Source: Lucinisca nassula
Lineage: Eukaryota > Mollusca > Bivalvia > Lucinida > Lucinidae
Assembly: GCA_963580285.1 (NCBI GenBank)
Contig: OY757019.1
Location: 62,764,587 to 62,828,586, forward strand
DNA length: 64,000 nt
Direction: 5' to 3'
Below, piece after piece: positions 9,553-19,939 of this stretch. Every line of letters starts with the position of its first letter. Positions within the stretch are counted from its first letter, which is position 1. The translations under genes were made by a program, and so were the position numbers. Under the pieces are notes generated by a model, which did no database searches, was not told the origin of the DNA, and worked only from the letters and a program-made list of their open reading frames with translations.

Positions 9553-11489
9553 TAAAGTTCTCAAACAGGAAGTTTGACTTATGCGATGTATAACATGTAT
9601 ACCGGCCTAAGTCGATCGATCAGGATGATAGATAATTGAAAGTTCTAGATATAGTCCGGGATTTGAGACCAGATTTCGAAAAATTTAATGCACCCAAAAT
9701 TCTCACGCTTAATTTGTGCCGTTTCATTGAGATAGGAGCCTAACCTATATGACATGTGATTATATAGCAAATCTGGTGGGGAAAAGGGGTTAAAAATTCT
9801 ATGAGTTTACACCCACCCCCATGCGGATGGTATAGTTGGATTGAGTTAAATTATGATGAATGTTGATTTATTGCATCAGCCAAAATATGTGTTAATACTC
9901 GAAGACACCAAAACTCATGATATGACGTAATTACATCCGGTGTTACCATAAATTTTGACCATTGAAATTTGACCCCAAAAATTGGGTAAATTTTACACTA
10001 TTTTCGCGCTAAATAATTTTTAGTACTTTTTGAAACAATTTCTTTTTCGTCAGTATGAAGTACGGTTATTTTTGCACGTGCATATGAAACTTGGTGACTC
10101 TGTTGCAATCCGGGCATGAACAAAGGACTCCGATACCTATGGGCCATTGTACCACTTTTTCCTGTTGTGTCACAGATTGTGATAAAAAAAATATATTAAA
10201 ACAAACATAAACTAAATTATTTTCTTGGCTGGTCATAGATGTTTCATAACAGGGACCGATAGATATATTTTTGAAAGTTGCTGATGGCCATTTCCTTCCG
10301 GTTTATATTTAGTGAGGGGAATATACATCACCAAACATATTTGTCAGCGGGTGAACTGGCAAGTGATTCTCTAAACTGGTGACTTGAAACAATCAACATT
10401 TAATGAATACATTGTATATTTCAAGAATCATTATTCAAAGTGTCCGGTTTGTGCTGAAGGCTCCCCAAGTAACATCGACATTATTATATTTTAAACACGT
10501 AAATGTTACTGGCCACTTGAAATCTTACTGGGTACCTTATTTTCTGTTAAGTCGCACGACTAAAAATAAATTGTACCCGAGGTTTAATGTAACGTAAAGC
10601 AACGTAAAGCCATCCCTTAAACATTCTTCTATCTTCCCTTTTCCCAGAGTTGTGGTATAACCTGTAAACGTGCATCTTAAGATGTCACCTGCACTTATTT
10701 TCTACCATTTTGTTGGGCAACCTGCCTACGATTGCCTTGTCGCTCTATTCACCATTAGCTCTTAATCATCCTGTGTCTCTTGTCACACACTGATTAATAT
10801 GTTCTTCATCTCCTTTATTACTACTTCCTTTTTCTGACATTTGTCCTATATATTGATTGTTTTGGATTTAAAGGCACGTCCCCAGTCACCCCTTGTTGGT
10901 CATGTTTGTCCTCTCTCCAGAGAAAGGGAGAAAAGCGACAGAATTGATAGTTGAGCAGATGAAAGTAAGGGGCAGAGAAGAAATGGGAAAATGGAAAAGC
11001 AGAAACCGAAGAAATAACTGTTTTCGCCCTCTACCCATAACTACTTGAAGAACAGCAGGTCTTGTCCAACTGTAAGCCACAATCAGCTGGACGCCCTATA
11101 TTGACGCAAGATACACGTCACCTTCGCCTCACTCAATCACCCCAATTGTCCCATATAGATTGGCCAAAAAGGCCTTCTATGGCAAGCTATCAGGAGTTAT
11201 CACGTTTGAAAAACAAAGTGTATGCAATGATCAGGAAACTATACAAAATATCTCGCACCTCCCATTCAAAACACCAAAATGAAAACGTCATAGATGGAAA
11301 GCCAGAATGACAGTTATCTCCCCACATGACCGAACAGCTATCCAAAATAAAAAAAGGCATTAGCAATACATACATCTTAAGGACTAACTATGAAAATAAT
11401 AAACCACAAAAAAGGATCGACGACGGGGTCAGTAAGAAGTTTTACGGGGGCGGGGGTGGGGTTGGACACTTTAATAGATTTTAGATGGT
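9553..11489. other. Intergenic, AT-rich, nothing recognised
   Basis: Short open frames only, none with recognisable motifs. A G-rich stretch at 11444-11466 holds runs of five, five and four G. No repeat family used elsewhere in the window was recognised here by eye. Confidence 0.5.
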
Positions 11490-11745
11490 CACACAACTCG
11501 CCCTTGATTGTCGTGGTTAAACCCGATAAATTGTTCACTCTAAATGAAGGAGTTCTAGCTCATCAGTGCAACATCTCCGAGAACAGAAAATAAAACGACT
11601 AAAAAGATGAAACACTGATGAGGACTCGACAGCATGAAATAGCTAGAATTCTGCAGCAAAGGAAACCAAACAATTAGGCTCCGGTTAACCCTACCAGAGA
11701 CAGAGCATCAGACACCTACCTTCAGGCGTTCTGGCGGAAATGCGT
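11490..11745 (-). mobile_element. Old antisense Naiad 3' UTR relic
   Basis: The reverse complement aligns, with many substitutions, to the 3' UTR of the Naiad copies (compare 36095-36320). Shared landmarks are the GAGATGTTGCACTGATGAG block, GTGAACAA followed by a shared AAGGGCGAG, and the CCAGAGACA...GCATCAG stretch read in antisense. It is clearly more diverged than the other copies, so its conserved blocks indicate which parts of the 3' UTR are under constraint. Confidence 0.65.
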
Positions 11746-12273
11746 TCGTACATAAGAAAGGAACTAGGCGGGCGGGTTAATTTACTTGAGGTTGAAACCT
11801 AATATGTCAGATATATTGAACAGTGAACAGGGACGATGTTTGGCATAATAAATGTTACGATTCCTACGTAAATCAAGCTTCTTCTCTTTCACCTTTGTCA
11901 AGAAGGGTGGGAACATAGGGTTCAACACCGATCCTCGACTGAACTTTTCTGCATCTTCATGTAACTTGGTGACCTCAATTTGCGCATGTTTGCTAAAAGG
12001 TCGACCAAAACCAGAGTCATTCAATCAGCAAATAAGCTGGAGTATATCAAATCGCAGCTGGAGAATTGGATGCCGATATTTAAATTTAGTAGAGTATTTT
12101 TTTTGCAGCAAATTAATGTTAAAAACCAAAACAATAAACATCTAAAACATTTAAGTAAAATCGTTCCACCAAATACTGTATAATGTTTCTTTTTTGTTCG
12201 CAGTAAAATTTCGCACACCTTCAGTCAAAAGGAGGCGTGATTGTTCAGAGGCGTAAACTCATTAAAACACGAC
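11746..12273. other. Intergenic, nothing recognised
   Basis: AT-rich; no motif-bearing frame. Confidence 0.5.
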
Positions 12274-12715
12274 TTATGAATGTTTTCATTGCTCTTAAAG
12301 GAACTCATTTTTGATTTTTATTTGCCTTCACTGCAGCTGGTGTTGTGCCGTGTGGCGGCCGTAAAGTCTCCCCGTACATCAACCATAGTGCAGTTTATAT
12401 TTTACTTTTGGTCCTTTGAGATCAGCGTGAATATTCTGAGAAATCAGAAATAAATTATTGGTTTAGACTTATATTCTAGACAGGTTTTTAATTATTCGGA
12501 CCCCATTTTGATTTATATCAGTCCTTGAATCGACGGCCTATTCGAAATTCGCATAATTGCAGTATGTTTCCTCTGGCTTTCTTTGCCGGATCATTACAGG
12601 GTCACTGATGAGGCTTTATTAGCCGAAACTACGTAGTATGACCCATCTTCTTTCTTATGAATGTTTTCATTGCTCTTAAAGGAACTCATTTTTGATTTTT
12701 ATTTTCCTTCATTTA
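12274..12715 (+). mobile_element. Hammerhead retrozyme-like tandem, about 1.15 units
   Basis: A unit of about 381 bp begins to repeat: TGAATGTTTTCATTGCTC at ~12277 recurs at ~12658 and runs on to ~12715. The unit carries a complete type I hammerhead ribozyme on the + strand (12599-12644) and a GTGCCGTGTGG block (12345-12379) shared with the 5' end of Naiad elements. The same unit lies inverted and tandem at 18521-19280. Small tandem repeats with hammerheads are the hallmark of animal retrozymes, non-coding elements thought to move as circular RNAs using Penelope-like machinery. Confidence 0.85.
12599..12644 (+). ncRNA. Type I hammerhead ribozyme
   Basis: Stem I: GGGTCA (12599-12604) pairs with TGACCC (12639-12644). 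Core CTGATGA at 12605-12611. Stem II: GGCT/AGCC with a five-base loop (12612-12624). Core GAAA at 12625-12628. Stem III is the self-complementary CTACGTAG (12629-12636) closed by the A-U of the core; predicted cleavage follows GTA at 12638. All core nucleotides are present. Because stem III has no loop, a dimer of two ribozymes would form it better than a monomer. Confidence 0.92.
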
Positions 12716-13428
12716 TGAAATACTTTACAAAAATCTGCCAACCCTTTGAAAAAACAAACCTGAAATAGGGCCGCGCTGTTATCTTCACTGAACATTGTCG
12801 TCTTACAGAGGTATTGCTGTCATGGTAACTTCATACCAAACTACCACTGGTCACCAATTAATTGTTTATGAAGCTAAGTAACAAAAGATAACCAAACAAG
12901 CGCAATCAGTAAAGCAGAACACTGTGGCTGCTGTATCATGACAACGCCAATTAGATATGGTTTACGCTTGCCATCAAGTTTACGCGACTTTTCCCTGAAC
13001 ACAAAATTGTAAACAAGCGGCCGATGGGAAACTACGCTCACCAGAGCTGAAGTGGGCATAACCCCCCCCCCCCCCCCCATTTATTTTAACAGACCATAAT
13101 GGTTTAGTAGAGGCCAATCCAAGGACCATTGATGCCAAATTATTTTGAAATCAACCATTGTTTTCTTTTGTTGCCGTCGCATACATTATAGTCAGCTTTA
13201 AACCATCTTAGAGCTAGAGTCCAAAATGCTGCATACCAAGGTCTTGTATTTCTTGAGATGCAGAATTTAAAATCACTTTTGGTCGTTTATTGGTGTGACG
13301 ATCACACAGATTGCTCTAACAAACTAGGATTTCTCGACCACACTGATGCAGTATATGTAATTTGGTATCAGTTAGCCCAGTAGTTTTATAAAAATTAAAA
13401 ACTATTTAATCTTATGGCCCCAGGATCA
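12716..13428. other. Intergenic with a poly-C tract
   Basis: A run of C at about 13062-13078 is the only notable feature; open frames here show no motifs. Confidence 0.5.
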
Positions 13429-13429
13429 T

Positions 13430-14600
13430 TAAGCTGATTGCTATAGTAGATAAACATGTTTGTCTTTCAGCCACCAAGTTTGCTGTGTGTGTTAACGAAG
13501 TTCAAGACATACTTCCTACGCTATACTGGTTACCAAAACCTCATAAAAAACCTTACAAAGCACGGTTTATTGCAAATTCTAGCTCTTGCACTACCACTGA
13601 ACTTTCTAAATTATTAACTTCCTGTCTTACTGCTATTAAAACGCATGTAATTAAATATTGTGATAAAGTCTTTGAAAGATCAGGAAGAAATCTGTTTTGG
13701 TCTATAAAAAATTCGAATGAGGTTTTAAATAAATTGAAATCTAGACATTTTCGTGCTTCTAGTCTGTCTACCTACGATTTTTCCACTCTTTACACTACAC
13801 TTCCTCATAATCTTATAAAAGAAAAGCTTAATGATTTAATTGAATGGGCTTTTCACAGAGAAGATTCTCTCTATCTTGCATGTAATGTCAGAAATGCATT
13901 TTTCACTTCTAAAGAGCATAAGAGTTGTGCACTTTGGTCATGTCGGAGGGTGTGTGATGCCCTCACCTTTCTACTTGACAATATTTATATTAGATTCGGT
14001 GCTGGGTTATTTGGACAGATTGTGGGTGTTCCGGTGGGTGCTAATTGCGCACCTCTTGTGGCTGGTCTGTTCTTGTGTTGTTGTGAAAGAGACTTCATTT
14101 TGTCGCTTTCCATTGGTAACCAGTCTGGGGTTATTGAAGCTTTTAGCTCTACTTCTAGATATTTGGATGATTTGTTGGGTGTTGATGGTGCCTGTTTTGG
14201 TGGGTTGATCAGTCAGATGAATTTGGTGGCCTTCATGCGGACTGAACAAATTATTTGTCTAAATCGCGACGGAAGTAAGGGCGAGGATTGTGGCCACGTA
14301 AAATCGATTTAAGCCCCCCAGTGGAAATCTTCCACTGACCGTTCCAAGGCGGCTCTTCTGTGGCGATTTATTTATGTTGTTGTTTGTTACTTACTGTGTG
14401 TATCACTTGTGTCTTTTAATTTTGGATGGCCATGTGGCCATTTTGTGGGAAAGTAACTGTCCATATGGCCTTCCTTTGTTTAGGTTTCCATTATGGTCTG
14501 GTCGCTTAATGTTTGTATTTCTTTCCCTTTGGTGTCTTTTATGGATGGAGTAAGTTAATTGTATCAATTCCTGATCTTTGTTTTACTTCTACTTTGCAAA
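13430..14600 (+). mobile_element. Naiad Penelope-like element, 5'-truncated and internally deleted
   Basis: Homologous to the full-length copy: RT region 13439-14218 matches 34654-35431, and from ~14225 it jumps to the 3' UTR block GGCCTTCATGCGGACT (equivalent to ~36271), so about 0.8 kb (thumb and C-terminus) is missing. The 3' end stops at TTTTACTTCTACTTTGC as in the other copies. Confidence 0.88.
13439..14218 (+). pseudogene. Naiad reverse transcriptase fragment, A-to-G hypermutated at its 3' half
   Basis: Carries the palm of a Penelope-like RT: YWLPKPHKKPYKARF, motif A TYDFSTLYT, a motif B region GVPVGANCAPLVAGLF, and motif C YLDDLL (YLDD at 14160-14171). It retains the one base missing from the 35-kb copy near 35008 (TACACTACAC), so this stretch is in frame. 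Residues after motif A differ from the 35-kb copy by Thr-to-Ala, Lys/Arg/Glu-to-Gly, Asn-to-Gly, Asp-to-Gly and Ile-to-Val changes, all explained by A-to-G substitutions between 13924 and 14200. The true start lies upstream and is missing; the frame runs past the deletion into UTR sequence. Confidence 0.85.
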
Positions 14601-17600
14601 TATCAACTATGATGTCATAGGCTGCAATAGAACCAGAAAAGCCTGTCTTTTCCATACAAAATCCTAAGTGACCGAATGTGACCTTGAAGTAAGAAAGGTC
14701 AAGGTCAATGAAATGTCATCATTTGAACAATTTCGATAGGGCCCGGGTCCCATATATTGTATACCAAGTTTCAAGGTAATCGGTCGATTGGTTCCTGAGA
14801 AGGCGATTTTCAAAGGTTTTTACCATATATGGGCATGGCGGACATTTTGGTCATGTGACCCAGATATTCATAATATATGTTTGTTCTTCCACCCCAATGG
14901 CAGCTTTACATATAATTTGGTTCCAGTTGGCCTTGTAGTTTCAGAGGAGATGTCGTTTGGAATTGTTTGGACGCTTAAATGAGAAAAGAGGGTAGGAACA
15001 TGTATCTCCCCTTTTTATGTCTTTTTCCCCACTTTTTTGATTTTCTTACTTCATTTTCAAGATGCTGAGAGACCTCTAAATAAATTCGTATCATAGTTAA
15101 GTGTGAGAAAGTAAGGTGCATTAAACTCCTTAAATACGCGTGCTACGAATTTCAAATCCCCGACTAATAGGGTCTCAATTAAGAATACTAACAATAATAA
15201 TAATAATAATAATAATTAAAGAAGTATTAAAGTGTATTCTTGTATAAGACAAATCAATATTTGCTTTCTCCTTTTGATTATGCGGGACGCATAAAACCGG
15301 AGGCGTGGGTAGTGTGGCGCTGTCGTCTATAGAGCATATTTTTATCAATACCCCCATGTATTGGGGGTGTGCCAACATTGGGAGGGATTCCAGCAGGAAC
15401 AAGACCGCTTATATGTGAGATAAGAGACAAAGAAATGGTTTCAATAAGATTTACGGTCCTAAAAACACCCTCGAAATTATCAATCTAAGCTCCGCTTATT
15501 TTAATATAACGTGTCTATTTAAATAATGACAAAAACGCCAACCACTTTTGTTAACGTTTTTAAGCGACCCGTCGCGAATGAAGCTGATCTTTTCCGTTTT
15601 TTTTTTTTTTTTTATATATAATTTTCCAAGTAGAAATATCATTAAAAGGCTTGTGTTGCACTGAAATAGATGGTATTTGATTCAAACCTTACATAAATAA
15701 CTAATTAATAAGTTGTCATCTTAGAATAGGTAAGGAAAATGCACAGGTGCCAGTAAATCATACAGGCGCTTGATCTCCATATTCGCGAGTGTTAAGCGGA
15801 TCACCGACTTTCATACCATTAGTGACGGGTACCATTCTTTGCGCCGGAAACCAGTCTCGGGAAGTATAAAAGAGCGCGTTGTTCGTACGGGTAGTTTTCA
15901 CATCAATTGTTACAGCTGGCCAAAGACAATACCTTTATACATGAGTAACAATATATTGTTTGCTTGTTTGTTTGTTTAATAAGAAATTTGGTCCCTGGTT
16001 CCAAAATTAAATCAAACTATTTTAGGCCCAAGTTTGATCCTTTTCTTAGTATCTATTGTATTAACAAAATTTAATGTTTACCTTCGGCAATGCCCACAAA
16101 AAAAAATATCTTAAAAAAAAAACAAACAAAAAAAAAACATGTCAAAGCTTGATTTGAAGAATAAGAAGAAAGCATATAAAGGGTCTCTTCTCCCCCTTTC
16201 CATATAATCTTCCCTTCAGATCTATCCTCTGACCTTGTACATAAAACCTGTCTTGTCTTTGTATAATCTTCACCTTCCTTTTCAGCAAGTAAATAGTATG
16301 TCAAGAATCAGCTTGTTAACGTCTATGAAAAACTGTGTTCTCGTTTAATTTTCATTATGATTATAATAATCATATTTATTTATCCTTTTCATTCTATTCA
16401 TTCCATTTTAATACGTTGTACTCAAATTTTAAGAGTATAAAAACAACACTGCGCTGTTGTAGTTATACCAATAGATAAACAATGTTTCTGTTTAGCTTCA
16501 CTTATCATTATTATTATTATTATTGTCATTTTTTACTATTATAATTATTATCATTACCATTATAATCTTATATCATATGCTGTCTCATTGATAAAAGTAA
16601 GACTTGCGACCAGTCTTCTTCCTCTGAACCTTAAGCCGTGTGTGTTCCTGCATGGAAACCTGCATAGGCATGCTCCGTTTGCAGCCTTAGTCAAATGGCC
16701 AATATCAAGCGGCAAAAAGAAAAAGCACTATTGAATCACTTATCGCTCTTGAGCATAGTATAGAAAGCATGATTTGCAGTCGTATTGGCACTGATTTCTA
16801 TACATTTTCAGCTCATTTGTCGACCAGCCTTTTAAATTTAAAAAAAACAGACAGTGCTTCATTTTCTACGGTGGGGCACTGGCAGTCCAACCCCATTTGC
16901 TTTTGTTGGACAAACTGCCACGATTTGCAGCCCAGAAGCATTTTACCTATGTCTTGTGGAGCTATGGAGTTCTGTCCGCTTGACCATGACAGACATAAAA
17001 AGCCTTAACCTTAACGAACAAACGAACGGTGGGGTAGTATGTTTCTTGTTGTCAGAGAAGCAACATCGATATAACAGCAGGTAATTCGATTTAATAAATA
17101 TGTTCTGGAAGGGTTATCCTTTGGAAGCAAGGAATACACAACAGGACTTGAAAATATGGCAGGCATTAATAGTATGCCCTTGCGAAATATTATCCTAGTA
17201 GAGTTGCGGGGACGTGAACAGTGAAATTAATTCATCCTAGTAGCTATCCGTAATTGTGAACAGTAATAATCGCGGGCACACTAACGAGATTACCGAGATT
17301 ACCGGATCAACATTGCTGGACGCTGGAAGGTCTTCAAGGATAAGACAACAAGCTGAGCTAAGCTTGGATGAGGCTGGGGATAGTTGAGACCCGCCGTTTA
17401 TAATCAAATTGATTACTCTTGATTCATTTTTGTTTACCTACTCATTTTGTTTTACAATAATTTGGACAAAGTAGTCCCCAAGGAAAATTTTATATATTCT
17501 CAGGCTATATTTATGTCAGTACGTTTCAATTAACGGACAGGTAGTTCCAAAAGCAATATTTTTTATATATAAGAGACAGAACAAAGCAATTCTTTCCAAA

Positions 17601-17689
17601 GACATTCTTATAGCTCTGTTACATCCCTCCCTACACGTTACAATTTTTAACTCGGGACCACAATGTAGCGTGTACCGGGTCGTTCACGA
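14601..17689. other. Intergenic, AT-rich with microsatellites
   Basis: No recognisable gene in about 3 kb. Contains AAT repeats at 15189-15217, a poly-T tract near 15598-15613, A-rich stretches at 16098-16138 and TTA/ATT repeats at 16507-16523. Confidence 0.5.
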
Positions 17690-17775
17690 AGTTCAGCTAC
17701 GCGGTCACCCATCCAGGTACTAACAGTGATACCCGTTGCTTAACTTCGTGAATAAGCCGACCACTCTACCGCGTC
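17690..17775 (-). pseudogene. 5S rRNA-like segment
   Basis: Read on the minus strand: GAAGTTAAGCAAC, then GTTAGTACCTGGATGGGTGA and CCGC. These match the box A/C portion of eukaryotic 5S rRNA (GAAGTTAAGCA..., GTTAGTACTTGGATGGGTGACCG). The rest of a 120-nt 5S gene is not there; upstream on that strand a GACGCGGTAGAGTGG stretch recalls a tRNA A box. It is a truncated 5S pseudogene or the head of a 5S-derived SINE; I cannot decide which. Confidence 0.55.
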
Positions 17776-18520
17776 GCTAAAAGAGCTGGCGTCTACAGCA
17801 AGGCTGAAGAAGTGATATTTATCCATAACCGTTACAATATTATCTGCAATGACTGTGTTAAAGTTGAATGTCTTTTTAGCACAACATTTGTGTATGTGTC
17901 AACCCTACATTTATTAAACAAGAAAGTATATAAAAAAAGATCAAAACACATAAAAAATACTTGTATTTCCGCTTTCGGTAGTCATTTTCGACCCACTGTT
18001 TGTTAAGAAAACAGTGGGTCGCACCTTGCCCGCCTTTATTCCTGCACTAGACGTGGGTATTTTGCATAGCCTTGGGGTACCTAGAAAGGTCATCTAGAAT
18101 GTTAAGGTGTTTTACAGTGGAATCTTTATGACCCACTTATTGGGACAGACAGGCCTGAGCAAACAGTGCAGACCCATATTGGACCTCTCTTGAAGGAGCA
18201 GTCCTATTGGGATCAACACTGTTTGTCATCTGCGTTTCATGGGCACCAGGCATGTCATCGCGATGGCGGTCTAAGCCTGCGTATGACTGTAGACATCTAT
18301 TTCAAGCCCTCAGTCATAAAAAAATCTTGTTGTCTAATGTGTCCAGGAACAATGTTAAGATAACTATTAGAATCGCCTCGATGAGGTGATTACAACAAAT
18401 GTCCACAACATACCTGCGATAGCCTCCCCGACTGCATGAGGGAGACTCGCCACCGCAACGAGTATATAGGGGGGATTCTCAGACTGCAAAATTTTACAGG
18501 AATTTCGCATAAATTGGACA
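17776..18520. other. Intergenic with a foldback-apex fragment
   Basis: TAGAATCGCCTCGATGAGGT at 18369-18388 resembles the hairpin apex of the foldback elements at 42818 and 44602. CAAACAGTGCAGACCC near 18158 resembles one arm of the small palindrome at 19473. Otherwise nothing recognised. Confidence 0.4.
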
Positions 18521-18585
18521 AAAAAAAATAAAAATCAAAAATGAGTTCCTTTAAGAGCAATGAAAACATTCATAAGAAAGAAGAT

Positions 18586-18631
18586 GGGTCATACTACGTA
18601 GTTTCGGCTAATAAAGCCTCATCAGTGACCC
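18586..18631 (-). ncRNA. Type I hammerhead ribozyme
   Basis: Reverse complement carries GGGTCA / TGACCC stem I, CTGATGA, stem II GGCT/AGCC, GAAA and the palindromic CTACGTAG stem III; identical in core to the + strand copy at 12599. Confidence 0.92.
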
Positions 18632-18968
18632 TGTAATGATCCGGCAACGAAAGCCAGAGGAAACGTACTGCAATTTCGCGAATTTCGAATAGGCAGTCGA
18701 TTCAAAGACTGATATAAATCAAATTGGGGTCCAAATTAATAAAAACCTGTCTAGAATATGAGTCTAAACTAATAATTCATTTCTGATTTCTCAGAATATT
18801 TACGCTGATCTCAAAGGACCAAAAGTAAAATATAAACTGCACTATGGTTGATGTACGGGGAGACGTTTTACGGCCGCCACACGGCACAACACCAGCTGCA
18901 GTGAAGGCAAATAAAAATAAAAAATGAGTTCCTTTAAGAGCAATGAAAACATTCATAAGAAAGAAGAT

Positions 18969-19014
18969 GGGTCATACTACGTAGTTTCGGCTAATAAAGC
19001 CTCATCAGTGACCC
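18969..19014 (-). ncRNA. Type I hammerhead ribozyme, second unit
   Basis: Same 46 bases as 18586-18631, exactly 383 bp further on. Cleavage at both sites of a transcript would release a 383-nt RNA. Confidence 0.92.
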
Positions 19015-19472
19015 TGTAATGATCCGGCAACGAAAGCCAGAGGAAACGTACTGTAATTTCGCGAATTTCGAATAGGCAGTCGATTCAAAGACTGATATAA
19101 ATCAAATTGGGGTCCAAATTAATAAAAACCTGTCTAGAATATGAGTCTAAACTAATAATTCATTTCTGATTTCTCAGAATATTTACGCTGATCTCAAAGG
19201 ACCAAAAGTAAAATATAAACTGCACTATGGTTGATGTACGGGGAGACGTTTTACGGCCGCCACACGGCACAACACCAGCATCGAAACGAAAGAGTCTCCC
19301 CTCTGACAGGCATGCCACAGCACTGTTTCTTAAAGTAATGAAGGACAAAAATCCATTTACTACCTACATACCTAAACATACCCCAACCGAGACTGTTCTT
19401 ATTTACGGCAATTATGAGGGTCTTCTGCATGTATTCACCCACCTAGTACCGGAAACCCCAAAAGGGGTACTT

Positions 19473-19546
19473 GGCAAACAGTGCATCCCCAGACCAGACG
19501 CCGCAGAACGATAACGCGGCGTCTGATCAGGGCCCATACTGTTTGC
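19473..19546. repeat. Small foldback palindrome
   Basis: GGCAAACAGT at one end pairs with ACTGTTTGC at the other, and GACGCCGC pairs with GCGGCGTC around an 11-base centre. A related copy lies at 61009-61075, each preceded by a short AGGGGTA(C) motif. It looks like a tiny MITE-like foldback repeat. Confidence 0.6.
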
Positions 19547-19637
19547 AAAAAGCCAAGCCATTCTCCAAATCGACCCCGAAGAAAGCACAACCCGACACCC
19601 CGAAATCTTTGAAACGGACAGATGCTGTATACAATCG

Positions 19638-19936
19638 GCCCCCGCCCATAGGGGCTTGAAGAAATATATGGGTTGCATGATGCTTCCTCGCAGAGCTGAA
19701 TCCGGCCCGCACACTAGTACTGGTAAACCGCTTAGGGGATCTAAGCCTGTCCAGGAACCGCGGTGGGAGGCGGACCGTCCATGCTAATAAACCCTATTGG
19801 TTTATTGGACGACAGGGCTTGAGATGTCATTTCATCTCAATGTCGGGTAAAAGTCCCACAAAATTGGAAGCAACGTCTCCAAAATGACCTTTACAGTGTT
19901 GACGGGGACGTTAAACCTCAAATCAAACAAACAAAT
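19638..19936 (+). mobile_element. SINE-like repeat (CAAA-tailed family), copy 1
   Basis: About 300 bp starting GCCCCCGCCCATAGGGGCTT and ending in AAATCAAACAAACAAA. At least ten more copies or fragments lie in the window; two of them have clear target-site duplications, so the family moves by retroposition. I cannot identify an RNA-polymerase-III head with confidence. Confidence 0.7.
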
Positions 19937-19939
19937 GTG

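Larger units (their letters stand above)
18521..19280 (-). mobile_element. Hammerhead retrozyme-like tandem dimer
   Basis: Two consecutive units with a 383-bp period (ATGAGTTCCTTTAAG at 18541 and 18924), inverted relative to the copy at 12274-12715. Each holds a hammerhead on the minus strand. The units differ from each other by only a few bases, while the 12-kb copy is a few per cent different. The second unit breaks off at ~19279 shortly after the GTGCCGTGTGG block that it shares with Naiad. Confidence 0.88.

Noticed and set aside
12599..12644. Hammerhead as a chance match
   Set aside because: Both core segments, a six-pair stem I, stem II and the cleavage triplet are all present, and the motif recurs in two more copies.
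13924..14200. G-to-A (APOBEC-type) hypermutation of the 35-kb copy instead of A-to-G of the 13-kb copy
   Set aside because: The 35-kb copy keeps the conserved RT residues; the 13-kb copy has the replacements.
13930..14200. Diversity-generating retroelement, because adenines are targeted
   Set aside because: DGR mutagenesis changes A to any base; here the changes are to G only, and there is no template/variable repeat pair.
10403..17084. Short open frames of 60-100 codons as host genes
   Set aside because: No motifs, no splice-site pattern, no conservation that can be judged here.
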